Below are positions 46,734 to 54,967 of a stretch of 64,000 bases of DNA, in pieces. Location of the stretch: positions 1,054,001 to 1,118,000 of the forward strand of contig NZ_LT906434.1 of NCBI RefSeq assembly GCF_900187305.1, given 5' to 3'. Position 1 is the first letter of the stretch. Every line of letters begins with the position of its first letter. The position numbers and the translations under genes were made by a program. Below the pieces are notes generated by a model. That model saw nothing but the letters and a program-made list of their open reading frames with translations. It was not told the origin of the DNA and did no database searches. Source of the stretch: Neisseria zoodegmatis. GTDB taxonomy: Bacteria > Pseudomonadota > Gammaproteobacteria > Burkholderiales > Neisseriaceae.

Positions 46734-47336
46734 GTCTTTCTGCGGCCGAAACATTCAGTTTGCCGACATTGTAGGGTTGGAACAGGCCGGCTAAGGCTGC
46801 TTGAGAGGCGAGGCCGCGTTTGACTTCTTTGTCGAGGTTGTTGACTTCGTGCTCAAGCTGTTTCAATTTGACGGTGTTTTGAGTGCCGATGCGTTCGATG
46901 GCTGCTGCGTTGTTGTTGATGCGTTGGGTATTGTTGGCAACACGCTCGGAGAGTTTGGGGTCTGCAACTTTAGCAATGCGCTCAATCTCTGCTTTTTGGC
47001 CGGCCAGCTCTTGTTGGTTGGCGTTGATGGCTTTGGTGTTAGACGTGATCAGTTCGCGGTTTTCTCTGCCGTAGCGTCTGGTATCGTTGATGCGCTCAGC
47101 TTGAGCTTTGATGGCTTCGGAGTTGGCAGCAATGTTTTTTCGGTTGGTCTTGATAGCTTGGTCAGCTTCGCCAAGTAGGTTGGATTGGATACGGATAGTG
47201 GCGACATTGCCGGCGGTGCGTTGAGAGTTGCTTTCTACTTTAGCGGCAAGGTCTTCGGCATAAACATTGCCGGCAAAAGTGCTGAATATGGCTGCGGCCA
47301 TTACAGAAGCCAGCAAAGCGGTTTTTTGGTTTTCAT
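46723..47336 (-). pseudogene. Broken trimeric autotransporter adhesin (YadA/NadA type)
   Basis: From the ATG at 47336 (RBS GAGGT nine bases before) the frame gives only MKTKKPLCWLL and a stop. One extra A in the A6 tract (47322-47327) would instead read MKTKKTALLASVMAAAIFSTFAGNVYA, a proper signal peptide, in frame with the next ~190 codons. Those encode a heptad-rich coiled-coil stalk with many Asn-containing repeats (ITSNTKAINANQQEL, VANNTQRINNNAAAIE) and the start of a YadA-type anchor, GLASQAALAGLFQPYNVGKLNVSAA, which is cut after its first strand by the DUS hairpin. So it is damaged at both ends. Phase variation at the A tract is possible for the 5' end but cannot repair the missing anchor. 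Confidence 0.8.
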
Positions 47337-47505
47337 AATAACTACCTCACAATAAATATTGAATAAGCGTTTGTTTGAATCCCGGGATATGGTGTTTGGA
47401 CGGCGGATATGCCGATTTTTTACGGGGATGAAAAAATTTTGTTGTTATTCTTGATAACATTTTGAAGTTTAATATTTTTATTTATTCATTTTGGAATTGT
47501 TAAGA

Positions 47506-47540
47506 AGGCCGTCTGAAACCTTTGCTTTTTCAGACGGCCT
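47506..47540. terminator. DUS inverted pair upstream of ung
   Basis: AGGCCGTCTGAAA and TTTTTCAGACGGCCT with a short loop, 53 bases before the ung start in the 256-base space between the broken adhesin and ung. AT-rich flanks hold no gene. It precedes both genes, so it may be for uptake only. Confidence 0.45.
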
Positions 47541-47592
47541 CTCTTGCTATAATGCAGCCAACTTATTTTTGATTGGTGAAACGGAGCGGCTC

Positions 47593-48252
47593 ATGCAAAC
47601 TTGGCACGATGCTATCGGGTCGGAAAAACAGCAGCCTTATTTCCAGCATATTTTGGACGTGGTCAGAGCGGAGCGGGAAGGCGGGCAGATTGTTTATCCG
47701 CCTGCTTCCGATGTGTTCAATGCGTTTAAAGCAACGGAGTTCGACCAAGTAAAAGTGGTGATTTTGGGGCAAGATCCTTACCACGGTGTGGGGCAGGCGC
47801 ACGGGTTGGCGTTTTCGGTGCGGCCGGACATTGCGATTCCGCCGTCGTTGGTGAACATCTATAAAGAATTGGCGAACGATATTGCCGGTTTTCAGATTCC
47901 GCGCCACGGTTGCCTGCAACATTGGGCGGAGCAGGGTGTGCTGCTGCTGAATACGGTGCTGACCGTGCGTGCGGGGCAGGCGCATTCGCATGCTTCTTTG
48001 GGGTGGGAGAAGTTTACCGACCGTGTGATCGCGCAGTTAAACGAGCACCGCGAGCATATCGTGTTTCTTTTGTGGGGCAGCCATGCGCAGAAAAAAGGTG
48101 CGTTTATCGACCGCAGCCGCCATCTTGTGCTGACTTCGCCGCATCCTTCGCCTTTGTCGGCACACCGCGGCTTTTTCGGCTGCCGCCATTTCTCGCAAGC
48201 CAACCGTTACTTGCAAGAGCACGGCGAAACGCCGATAGACTGGCAGGTATAG
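47593..48252 (+). CDS. ung: Uracil-DNA glycosylase
   Basis: A 219-residue family-1 UDG that removes uracil from DNA. The water-activating motif is [22 protein letters not shown] near residue 57, and the Leu-loop [17 protein letters not shown] is near the C-terminus. The start at [10 protein letters not shown] (47593) agrees with family length; the frame upstream to 47491 reads through an uptake hairpin. A DUS hairpin follows at 48265. Confidence 0.95.
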   Translation: MQTWHDAIGSEKQQPYFQHILDVVRAEREGGQIVYPPASDVFNAFKATEFDQVKVVILGQDPYHGVGQAHGLAFSVRPDIAIPPSLVNIYKELANDIAGFQIPRHGCLQHWAEQGVLLLNTVLTVRAGQAHSHASLGWEKFTDRVIAQLNEHREHIVFLLWGSHAQKKGAFIDRSRHLVLTSPHPSPLSAHRGFFGCRHFSQANRYLQEHGETPIDWQV

Positions 48253-48263
48253 CCAAAACGGAT

Positions 48264-48292
48264 GAGGCCGTCTGAAAGTTTCAGACGGCCTC
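48264..48292 (+). terminator. DUS inverted pair, ung terminator
   Basis: GAGGCCGTCTGAAA and TTTCAGACGGCCTC around a single-base loop, 12 bases past the ung stop. Confidence 0.7.
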
Positions 48293-48333
48293 GATGCGGC
48301 ATGATGAAGCCGTTGATATGATAAGGAAAGTTC

Positions 48334-49293
48334 ATGAACATCTTGTTTATCGCCGACCCGATGGCGACTTTTAAAACTTATAAAGACACCACTTATGCAA
48401 TGATGCGCGAAATGGCCATGCGCGGTTGGCGTTTGTCGCACGCCTTGAGCGGCGAATTGGCGGTAAAGAACGGCGTGGTGACGGCTCAGGCTGCGGCGTT
48501 TGAATTTGGCGGTGCGAAAAACGATTATGATAAACAATGGTTTAAAGCCGACGATAAAGTTCAGACGGCCTTAAAAGACTTTGATGCCGTGATTATGCGT
48601 ACCGACCCGCCGTTTGATATGCAATATCTCTACGCCACCCAGTTGCTCACATTGGCCGGGCAGCAAGGCGCGAAAGTGTTTAACAGCGGGCAGGCCATGC
48701 GCGATTTCAACGAGAAGCTGGCGATTCTGAATTTCAGCCGCTTTACCGCGCCCACTTTGGTATCGACCCGCTCCGCCGATGTGCGCGCGTTTCTGAAAGA
48801 GCATGGCGACATCATCGTGAAACCGCTCGACGGCATGGGCGGCATGGGCATTTTCCGTCTGACCGAAACCGACCCCAATATCGGCAGCATTCTCGAAACC
48901 CTGATGCAGATGGATACGCGCACGATTATGGCGCAGCGTTATATTCCCGAAATCGTGCACGGCGACAAACGCGTGCTGGTTATCGGCGGCAAAGTGGTGC
49001 CGTTTGCCTTGGCGCGGATTCCGCAGCAGGGTGAAACGCGCGGCAATCTGGCTGCCGGCGGGCGCGGTGTGGCGCAGGAACTGTCCGCCCGCGACCGTGA
49101 AATCGCCGAAGCCCTTGCGCCCGAGTTGAAACGCTGCGGCATTTTGCTGGCCGGTTTGGACGTGATCGGCGACTATCTGACCGAAGTGAATGTAACCAGC
49201 CCCACCGGTTTTCAGGAAATCATGAAGCAGAAGGGCTTCGATGTGGCCGCTATGTTTGCCGATGCCGTGGCCGAATGGTCTGAGGCCGTCTGA
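48334..49293 (+). CDS. gshB: Glutathione synthetase
   Basis: A 319-residue ATP-grasp ligase joining gamma-glutamylcysteine and glycine. N-terminal MNILFIADPMATFKTYKDTTYAMM is the family start; ATP-grasp elements include IIVKPLDGMGGMGIFRL near residue 165 and LDVIGDYLTEVNVTSPTGFQEI near the end. AAGGAAAG precedes the ATG. The stop codon lies in an uptake sequence that also precedes the first dgkA gene by five bases, so gshB and the two dgkA genes are probably cotranscribed. Confidence 0.95.
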   Translation: MNILFIADPMATFKTYKDTTYAMMREMAMRGWRLSHALSGELAVKNGVVTAQAAAFEFGGAKNDYDKQWFKADDKVQTALKDFDAVIMRTDPPFDMQYLYATQLLTLAGQQGAKVFNSGQAMRDFNEKLAILNFSRFTAPTLVSTRSADVRAFLKEHGDIIVKPLDGMGGMGIFRLTETDPNIGSILETLMQMDTRTIMAQRYIPEIVHGDKRVLVIGGKVVPFALARIPQQGETRGNLAAGGRGVAQELSARDREIAEALAPELKRCGILLAGLDVIGDYLTEVNVTSPTGFQEIMKQKGFDVAAMFADAVAEWSEAV

Positions 49294-49297
49294 AAAC

Positions 49298-49684
49298 ATG
49301 GAGCATAAGCCGAAAACTTATGCTGCTTCTATGAAAGGCAGCCGCGGAATCAAACGCATCATCAAGGCGTTGGGCTATTCCGCCGACGGCGTGCGTTCGG
49401 CTTGCGAAGAGCAGGGGTTTCGCCAGCTTTTGTGGATTCATGCCGCTTTGTTCGCCGGGCTGTTTTTTGCAGATTTTACCTTGCCCGTTAAAATGATATT
49501 GGTGCTGGTGTCGGCGATGTCTATCGTGGTCGAATTGATTAATACCGGTTTGGAAGCCGCCGTCGACCATACTTCCGAAGAAATGCACGTGCTGGCTAAA
49601 AAAGCCAAAGATGTCGGCTCGGCGGCGCAATATACTACATTGGCGGCATTGGCCGTTTTGTGGATGATGGCTTTAACAGGATAA
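49298..49684 (+). CDS. dgkA: Diacylglycerol kinase, copy 1
   Basis: A 128-residue three-helix membrane kinase phosphorylating diacylglycerol to phosphatidic acid. KGSRGIKRIIKALGYSADGVRSACEEQGFRQLLW at the N-terminus and VVELINTGLEAAVDHTSEEMHVLAKKAKDVGSAAQ carry the catalytic and Mg-ATP residues (Glu and Asn in ELINTGLEA). The start at MEHKPKTYAAS (49298) excludes the uptake sequence read by the longer frame. It is followed six bases later by a paralogue. Copy 1 appears somewhat diverged in its first membrane helix. Confidence 0.9.
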   Translation: MEHKPKTYAASMKGSRGIKRIIKALGYSADGVRSACEEQGFRQLLWIHAALFAGLFFADFTLPVKMILVLVSAMSIVVELINTGLEAAVDHTSEEMHVLAKKAKDVGSAAQYTTLAALAVLWMMALTG

Positions 49685-49690
49685 ACAATC

Positions 49691-50095
49691 ATGTCAAATG
49701 AAGAATATGCGCGAAAACTTAAAGGCAAAAGAGGAGTCAAACGCATCATTAACGCCGCCGGTTATTCCAAAGACGGCCTGCGCGCAGCCTATCGGCACGA
49801 GAGTGCATTCCGCCAATTGATATGGCTGAACGGTATCTTGCTGGTGTTGGTTTTTGTTTTAGATTTCGGCCCTGCAACCCGCATGATGCTTATCATTGCC
49901 TCGTTTTTATCGCTGATTGTGGAGTTGTTTAATACCGCCATTGAAGCGGCGGTTGACCATACTTCCACCGCCCGCCACGAGCTGGCAAAACGGGCTAAAG
50001 ATGCCGGTTCGGCGGCGCAGATGTTGGCCTTGGTTTTGCTGGTTGTGTTGTGGTTTATGGCGGTTTGGCGCGAATATGGATTGAATCTTTTTTAA
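49691..50095 (+). CDS. Diacylglycerol kinase, copy 2
   Basis: A 134-residue DgkA paralogue lying six bases after copy 1. It shares KGKRGVKRIINAAGYSKDGLRAAYRHESAFRQLIW and IVELFNTAIEAAVDHTSTARHELAKRAKDAGSAAQ and is the closer of the two to E. coli DgkA (AFRQ, SAIEAVVD and HEL..RAKD are shared). Catalytic Glu and Asn are intact. A tandem pair suggests duplication with possible split of duties, for example an undecaprenol or lipid-chain preference; inferred. Confidence 0.9.
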   Translation: MSNEEYARKLKGKRGVKRIINAAGYSKDGLRAAYRHESAFRQLIWLNGILLVLVFVLDFGPATRMMLIIASFLSLIVELFNTAIEAAVDHTSTARHELAKRAKDAGSAAQMLALVLLVVLWFMAVWREYGLNLF

Positions 50096-50174
50096 TGTAA
50101 GTCAAACGCTCAAACCTTGTTTTGCCGTATAACCGAATTGTTTTTCCAACATCTCAATAGTGAAGGAGTAAAGC

Positions 50175-50654
50175 ATGAAAAAATTACTGAGCGCATTAAT
50201 GCTTGCCGGCTTGTGCCACACCGCATTTGCCGCGGATATCGACGTGGACGATGTTTGGGCGCGCGCTACCGTAGAAGGCATGACCATGGGCGGTGCGTTT
50301 ATGGACATTAAAAACGAAACCAAAAGCGATGATGTTTTAGTGGGTGCTACCAGCCCCGTGTCCGACCGTGTTGAAATGCATACCCACACCAACGACAAAG
50401 GCGTGATGCGGATGCGCGAAGTAAAAGGCGGCATTCCGTTGCCAAAAGGTAAAGAAACCAAGCTGCAACCGGGCGGATACCATGTGATGTTCATGGGCTT
50501 GAAAGCGCCGCTGAAAGAAGGCGATAAGTTTCCGCTCACTCTGAAATTTAAAAAAGCCAAACCCAAAACCGTGGAAGTGGAAGTGAAAACCGCACCGAAA
50601 AACGGCGGGCATGATCACCACCATCACGGCCATGATCACAAGCATAGCCACTAA
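50175..50654 (+). CDS. Periplasmic copper chaperone PCu(A)C
   Basis: A 159-residue secreted protein. Signal peptide MKKLLSALMLAGLCHTAFA, then the PCu(A)C domain (ARATVEGMTMGGAFMDIKN) with copper ligands spread over VEMHTHTNDKGVMRMREV and GGYHVMFMGL (the H-M...M...HxM pattern). It delivers Cu(I) to cytochrome oxidase. The last 14 residues are a His-rich tail (HDHHHHGHDHKHSH) that could bind extra copper or zinc. GAAGGAG precedes the ATG. Confidence 0.93.
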   Translation: MKKLLSALMLAGLCHTAFAADIDVDDVWARATVEGMTMGGAFMDIKNETKSDDVLVGATSPVSDRVEMHTHTNDKGVMRMREVKGGIPLPKGKETKLQPGGYHVMFMGLKAPLKEGDKFPLTLKFKKAKPKTVEVEVKTAPKNGGHDHHHHGHDHKHSH

Positions 50655-50676
50655 TTCATGAGTGTGTGTTAACCCA

Positions 50677-50708
50677 AGGCCGTCTGAAAACATTTTTTCA
50701 GACGGCCT
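50677..50708 (+). terminator. DUS inverted pair after PCu(A)C gene
   Basis: AGGCCGTCTGAAAA and TTTTCAGACGGCCT around four bases, 22 bases past the stop. Confidence 0.7.
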
Positions 50709-50828
50709 TAAATATAAACAGCCGCTTTGTTTAGACTAAGCGGCTGTTTTACTGCTTCAAATCATAAAACGATATTGGAAAAATGCGTTACCAAGCTTAA
50801 CGCGATTATGCGCAAAGCTTTTTATATT

Positions 50829-52310
50829 TTAAGAAGCCATGTCGATGTTGGTATCGGCAGAGTCCGGTTTTTCTGTGTCAAACTGCTCTTCAGATGAAGT
50901 CTCAATAGATGCCTGCTTTTCTATTTTAACAGGCATTCTGGCGGAAGAAGTCGGTAAAGGAATGCCGGATGAAACCGGTTCTTTCATTACAGGAAAGCCG
51001 TTGTCAGCCTGTTCTTCTTCGGATTGTTCTTCTGTTGAAGAGGGTAAAGCATCTGCTTCATTGTTAACGGTAGCGTCGGCAACATTTGAAGAATCATCAA
51101 CAATACCTTGAGTAGATTCGGCTGTGCTGACTTCAGGTTGTGCTTCGCTCACTTCAGGTTGTGCTTCGCTCACTTCAGGTTGTGCTTCGCTCACTTCAGG
51201 TTGTGCTTCGCTCACTTCAGGTTGTGCTTCGCTCACTTCAGGTTGTGCTTCGCTCACTTCAGATTGTGCTTCGCTCACTTCAGATTGTGCTTCGCTCACT
51301 TCAGGTTGAGCTTCGCTAACTTCAGGTTGAGCTTCGCTCACTTCAGGTTGAGCTTCGCTAACTTCAGGTTGAGCTTCGCTAACTTCAGGTTGGGCTGCGC
51401 TAACTTCAGGTTGGGCTGCGCTAACTTCAGGTTGAGCTTCGCTAACTTCAGGTTGGGCTGCGCTAACTTCAGGTTGAGCTTCGCTAACTTCAGGTTGGGC
51501 TGCGCTCACTTCAGGTTGAGCTGCGCTCACTTCAGGTTGTGCTATGCTGACTTCAGGTTGTGCTACGCTGACTTCAGGTTGAGCTGCGCTGACTTCAGGT
51601 TGAGCTGCGCTGACTTCAGGTTGAGCTGCGCTGACTTCAGGTTGAGCTGCGCTGATTTCAGGTTGAGCTTGGTTGATTTCAGGTTGAGCTACGCTGACTT
51701 CAGGTTGAGCTGCGCTGACTTCAGGTTGGGCTTCACTGACCTTGGGTTCAGTTACGCTGGCTTTAGATTCCGAAATGTTGGAAACAGATTTAGCTGTTGG
51801 AGCATTAGGCTCAGTAACAGCGGGCGTATTTTGCTCCGTAATGTTTTGGTTCTGTTCAATGGTGTTTGATTCAGGGGTGGTTGGTTTTGTGGTGATTGTA
51901 GATACTTTATTTTCTGCATCCGGTTTGGCTGGAACGGGATAAATGTAGCAATTTTCTCCAACTTTAATCGATTCAATGCCTGAAACCAAAAAAGTATTGG
52001 TGGGGTTGCTGTCGCTCGAATATTCTACTTCCCCTTTTAACGCGACATAAATAGGTGTTTTGGCAGGTGTGCTTTTGCGTGTGCTGATGAGTTCGGCCAT
52101 GGCTTCGTAGCCGTATTTTTTATATGGCAGTAATGAATAATGTTGACGCCGTGTGCAATCTTGAAGGCGGACAAAATCATTTTCAACGATTAACATGCCC
52201 GGGAAGTATCCATTAGCGGTATCTTTAGCGTTTTCAGCGGTGTGTGAAAAAGCCGGAACTGAAACGTTGTATAACAGAGCCAAGATTGCCAAGCGGATAT
52301 AGTGAGGCAT
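50829..52310 (-). CDS. Exported protein with 29 seven-residue repeats
   Basis: 493 residues that I do not recognise as a whole. A signal peptide (MPHYIRLAILALLYNVSVPAFS) is followed by a ~100-residue folded domain with a possible Cys pair (QDCTRRQHYSLLPYKKYG...VGENCYIYP). Then comes a Thr/Asn/Pro/Glu-rich spacer and 29 tandem copies of the heptad-length unit (S/E/A)-A-Q-P-E-V-S (residues about 191-393), and an acidic, Ser-rich tail. No membrane anchor or sorting signal at the C-terminus. The repeats make it prone to length change by slippage. Probably a periplasmic or surface protein with an extended acidic arm; role unknown. Confidence 0.75.
   Translation of the reverse strand: MPHYIRLAILALLYNVSVPAFSHTAENAKDTANGYFPGMLIVENDFVRLQDCTRRQHYSLLPYKKYGYEAMAELISTRKSTPAKTPIYVALKGEVEYSSDSNPTNTFLVSGIESIKVGENCYIYPVPAKPDAENKVSTITTKPTTPESNTIEQNQNITEQNTPAVTEPNAPTAKSVSNISESKASVTEPKVSEAQPEVSAAQPEVSVAQPEINQAQPEISAAQPEVSAAQPEVSAAQPEVSAAQPEVSVAQPEVSIAQPEVSAAQPEVSAAQPEVSEAQPEVSAAQPEVSEAQPEVSAAQPEVSAAQPEVSEAQPEVSEAQPEVSEAQPEVSEAQPEVSEAQSEVSEAQSEVSEAQPEVSEAQPEVSEAQPEVSEAQPEVSEAQPEVSEAQPEVSTAESTQGIVDDSSNVADATVNNEADALPSSTEEQSEEEQADNGFPVMKEPVSSGIPLPTSSARMPVKIEKQASIETSSEEQFDTEKPDSADTNIDMAS
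51129..51741 (-). repeat. 21-bp tandem repeat array (29 units)
   Basis: Units such as GAAGCACAACCTGAAGTGAGC on the minus strand, 21 bp each, encode AQPEVS(E/A). The 3' units of the gene (low coordinates) are almost identical to each other, while the 5' units are more varied (A, V, I, N variants). That gradient points to recent expansion at the 3' side. Direct repeats without spacers, so not a CRISPR. Confidence 0.9.
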
Positions 52311-52686
52311 AAAAACCTTTCTTTTATAGAATTTAATTTAAGTGAGTTTGTTATCGCGTAAATATATCACTTATGCATATAAATGCAAAATGTATTTTTA
52401 GGTGGTTAAAACGTATTAATTTCATGAACTTGTAATGATTTGTTTCTAAATGGGAAAATGGTAGTTGATATATTGGAAAACAGGCTACGTTGGGGAGTGT
52501 TTTCAGATAATTGAGGGAGATAATTCGATATTTATCAGAGGGATAACAGCGTATGTGGGATGGATGCAACTTGGAAATCATTGTATTTTCTGCTGTTGCT
52601 TAATTGCAGTTATTGTTTGCATGATTTGGCATTGTTGAGATGGGGAAATCAAATATTATGCAGGCGTTGATGGATAAATTTCTTTA
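52311..52686. other. AT-rich intergenic region left of IS1016-like element
   Basis: 376 bases between the start of the repeat protein and the IS element. AT-rich, with no uptake sequence and no believable ORF. It presumably contains the promoter of the repeat protein. Confidence 0.5.
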
Positions 52687-53399
52687 GGGGCTGTACTAGA
52701 TAAGCCCTAAACATCACACCATTTTCGCAGCATTTTAAGCTGCTCAGACGGTGTGCCAAAATTAAAACGAAATTCGCATTCTTTCAAGAACAGCGGGAAA
52801 GATTTGCGGTCGATACCGTTGTATTTACGAAGTACCCGTTTTGCCTGATTCCAAAAATTTTCGATGCCGTTAATGTGACTCTGACGATCAACAAATAATT
52901 TGCTGTGGTTGATACGATGATGGGTAAAACCACTCACATCCAACACGTCATAACTGCTCAGACAGTCTGTATAGACTATGCTATCCGGCATGATTTTATT
53001 TGTAATAACAGGCAATAAGCTTTCCCGTTTGGCGTTTTCTACCACCACGGTATAAACCTTACCGCCGCGTTTGAGGATGCCAAAAACCACCACTTTCCCT
53101 GCGGCGCCGCGACCGCGTTTGCCTTTACGGTGTCCGCCAAAATAACTTTCATCCAATTCGACAGCACCATCAAAAACCGCATCGGCCTCCAAAGCAAGAT
53201 GATGGCTGATGACTTCGCGGATCTTGCGGTAGAACAGAGCCGCTGAATTGGAATGGATGCCTAACAAATCGGCAGCAGAACGGGCGGTTGCTTCAAGCAC
53301 AAAAAATTGAAGCAACTTCTTTTGAATACTCTTTTTTAATTTACAATGAGTTATCTTCATTTTTGCAGTCTAGCATGACTGCTTATCTAGTACAGCCCC
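52687..53399 (-). mobile_element. IS1016-like insertion sequence (IS1595 family)
   Basis: 713 bp bounded by perfect 19-bp inverted repeats GGGGCTGTACTAGATAAGC and GCTTATCTAGTACAGCCCC, containing one intact transposase gene. Size and ends match what I recall of neisserial IS1016. The eight bases on each side differ (TTTCTTTA and TTTTTCAA), so no target duplication is visible. Confidence 0.9.
52707..53360 (-). CDS. IS1595-family (IS1016-type) transposase
   Basis: A 217-residue ISXO2-type DDE/DDN transposase. The first Asp is in VELDESYFGGHRKGKRGRGA, the second in VYTDCLSSYD, and the Asn/His region is HINGIENFWNQAKRVLRKYNG; these are the family signature. N-terminal helix-turn-helix LGIHSNSAALFYRKIRE. 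Full length and intact, so the element may still be active. Confidence 0.92.
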   Translation of the reverse strand: MKITHCKLKKSIQKKLLQFFVLEATARSAADLLGIHSNSAALFYRKIREVISHHLALEADAVFDGAVELDESYFGGHRKGKRGRGAAGKVVVFGILKRGGKVYTVVVENAKRESLLPVITNKIMPDSIVYTDCLSSYDVLDVSGFTHHRINHSKLFVDRQSHINGIENFWNQAKRVLRKYNGIDRKSFPLFLKECEFRFNFGTPSEQLKMLRKWCDV

Positions 53400-53545
53400 T
53401 TTTTCAATGCAGCGGCCTGAATGGTTTGTTGGTCTAGAAAAACCGCCTTTGCCTTTTCATCCTCTTTCCCCAAAGCTGCCGAGGCCGTCTGAAAACAAGC
53501 CTATGTTAGAATAACGTTTTATTTTCAGACGGCCTCATCCCGATA

Positions 53546-54904
53546 ATGCTCAACCCACACCGCCAGCTTACCGAACTCGTGCGCCTGCTTCAGGAACGCA
53601 GCTACATTTTCCCTGCCGACCCGCAACCCATCACCGAAGCCTTGCGCCATGCCGAAGGCAATCCCGAAACCAAACTCAACCACCGCGCCGAAATGATCGA
53701 CAGCGACCACAAGCTGCAGGACAGCCTCGCCCGCGTCCGCAGCCTGTTTGCATGGCTGCTGCTGGCGGCTACCGTGTTTTGGCTGGTAAGTGGGTTTCTC
53801 GGCACCTTTACCCTGATGCAGCAATCGGGGCTGAACTTCTTTTTCGTGTTGGCAGGCGTACTCGGTTTGCACACTGTGATGCTGCTGGTGTGGCTTGTCG
53901 CCGTAGGCATGCGCTTTAAACCCAACGGTTTTTTTGCCAATCCCGCCATGTGGATACGCGGCAAAGACCCCGTTAACCAAGCCATCCTGCGCCTGTATAG
54001 CGACGAATGGAGCAAGCCTGCCACCCGCTGGCTGATCGGCCAAACCACCCACCGCCTGTGGCTGGCGACCTTGCTCGGCATGCTCGCCGCCGTCGTGCTG
54101 CTGCTTACTGTGCGCCAATACACCTTTAACTGGGAAAGCACCCTGTTGAGCGACAGCACCTTTGTCAAAGCCGTGCAGGTTTTATCATGGCTGCCCGCCA
54201 AACTCGGCTTTCCCGTGCCCGATACCGAGGCCGTCTTAAACAGCCGCCTGAACAACGACATCACCGCCTCCCGACAATGGGGCGGCCTCTTAATCGGCAG
54301 CATTATCTGCTACGGTCTGCTGCCGCGCTTCGCCGCATGGCTCGTGTGCAAAATCCTTTCCCGCCGCACCCAAAGCCCGCTGCCGCTTGAAAAACCCTAT
54401 TACCAACAAATCATCCAACAATGGCAGCAGCGCGTTGTCGATGCCGACACCCAAAGCGAAACCGTTACCGCCGTCGCCCCCAAAATCAGCCTCAACCAGT
54501 CCCCCAAATGGGCCGTAATGCTCGATGCCGAATGGCCCGACAAAACATGGTTCAAACACATCTTAGGCCAAGACTGGCTCGACAAAGGCACCGCCGACAG
54601 CCGCGATGCCGTGGCCGTCTTAAAAAACGAATTGCAGACACAGCCCGCACAACTGCTGATTGGCATCCGCGCCCGCAGCGTGCCCGACCGCGGCATCCTG
54701 CGCCAAATCACCGCTCTGGCCGAAGCCGCACAAGGCGGAGCAGTGGTGCAGTTGCTGGTGGAAAAAGACTTTTCAGACGGCCTCGAAGACTATTTAAGCC
54801 AATGGCACGCAGCCCTAACCGAACGCAGTTTGCCGTGGTTGGATCCGGCTAGGGTTAGCCAGCGGGAGCGGTTGGAGATAAGTCAAAATGTATTTGATGT
54901 ATGA
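53546..54904 (+). CDS. DUF2868 membrane protein
   Basis: A 452-residue inner-membrane protein with helices at about 70-95, 100-125, 170-195 and 245-270 and a soluble C-terminal domain (WAVMLDAEWPDKTWFKHILGQDW, then LLIGIRARSVPDRGILRQITALAEAAQGG). In other bacteria DUF2868 genes sit directly before a DUF3482 GTPase; here that partner follows after an inserted gene. Probably the membrane half of a GTPase-linked envelope complex; unproven. Uptake sequences lie just upstream (53482 and 53524). Confidence 0.8.
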   Translation: MLNPHRQLTELVRLLQERSYIFPADPQPITEALRHAEGNPETKLNHRAEMIDSDHKLQDSLARVRSLFAWLLLAATVFWLVSGFLGTFTLMQQSGLNFFFVLAGVLGLHTVMLLVWLVAVGMRFKPNGFFANPAMWIRGKDPVNQAILRLYSDEWSKPATRWLIGQTTHRLWLATLLGMLAAVVLLLTVRQYTFNWESTLLSDSTFVKAVQVLSWLPAKLGFPVPDTEAVLNSRLNNDITASRQWGGLLIGSIICYGLLPRFAAWLVCKILSRRTQSPLPLEKPYYQQIIQQWQQRVVDADTQSETVTAVAPKISLNQSPKWAVMLDAEWPDKTWFKHILGQDWLDKGTADSRDAVAVLKNELQTQPAQLLIGIRARSVPDRGILRQITALAEAAQGGAVVQLLVEKDFSDGLEDYLSQWHAALTERSLPWLDPARVSQRERLEISQNVFDV

Positions 54905-54967
54905 AATATAAATTATTCAATAACTTATATGTAATGGCTTTTATTTGTAAATTTGAAAGGATACTGC

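Noticed and set aside
51129..51741. CRISPR-like look of the 21-bp repeat array
   Set aside because: The repeats are contiguous, have no spacers, and code for AQPEVS units in frame inside a long gene.
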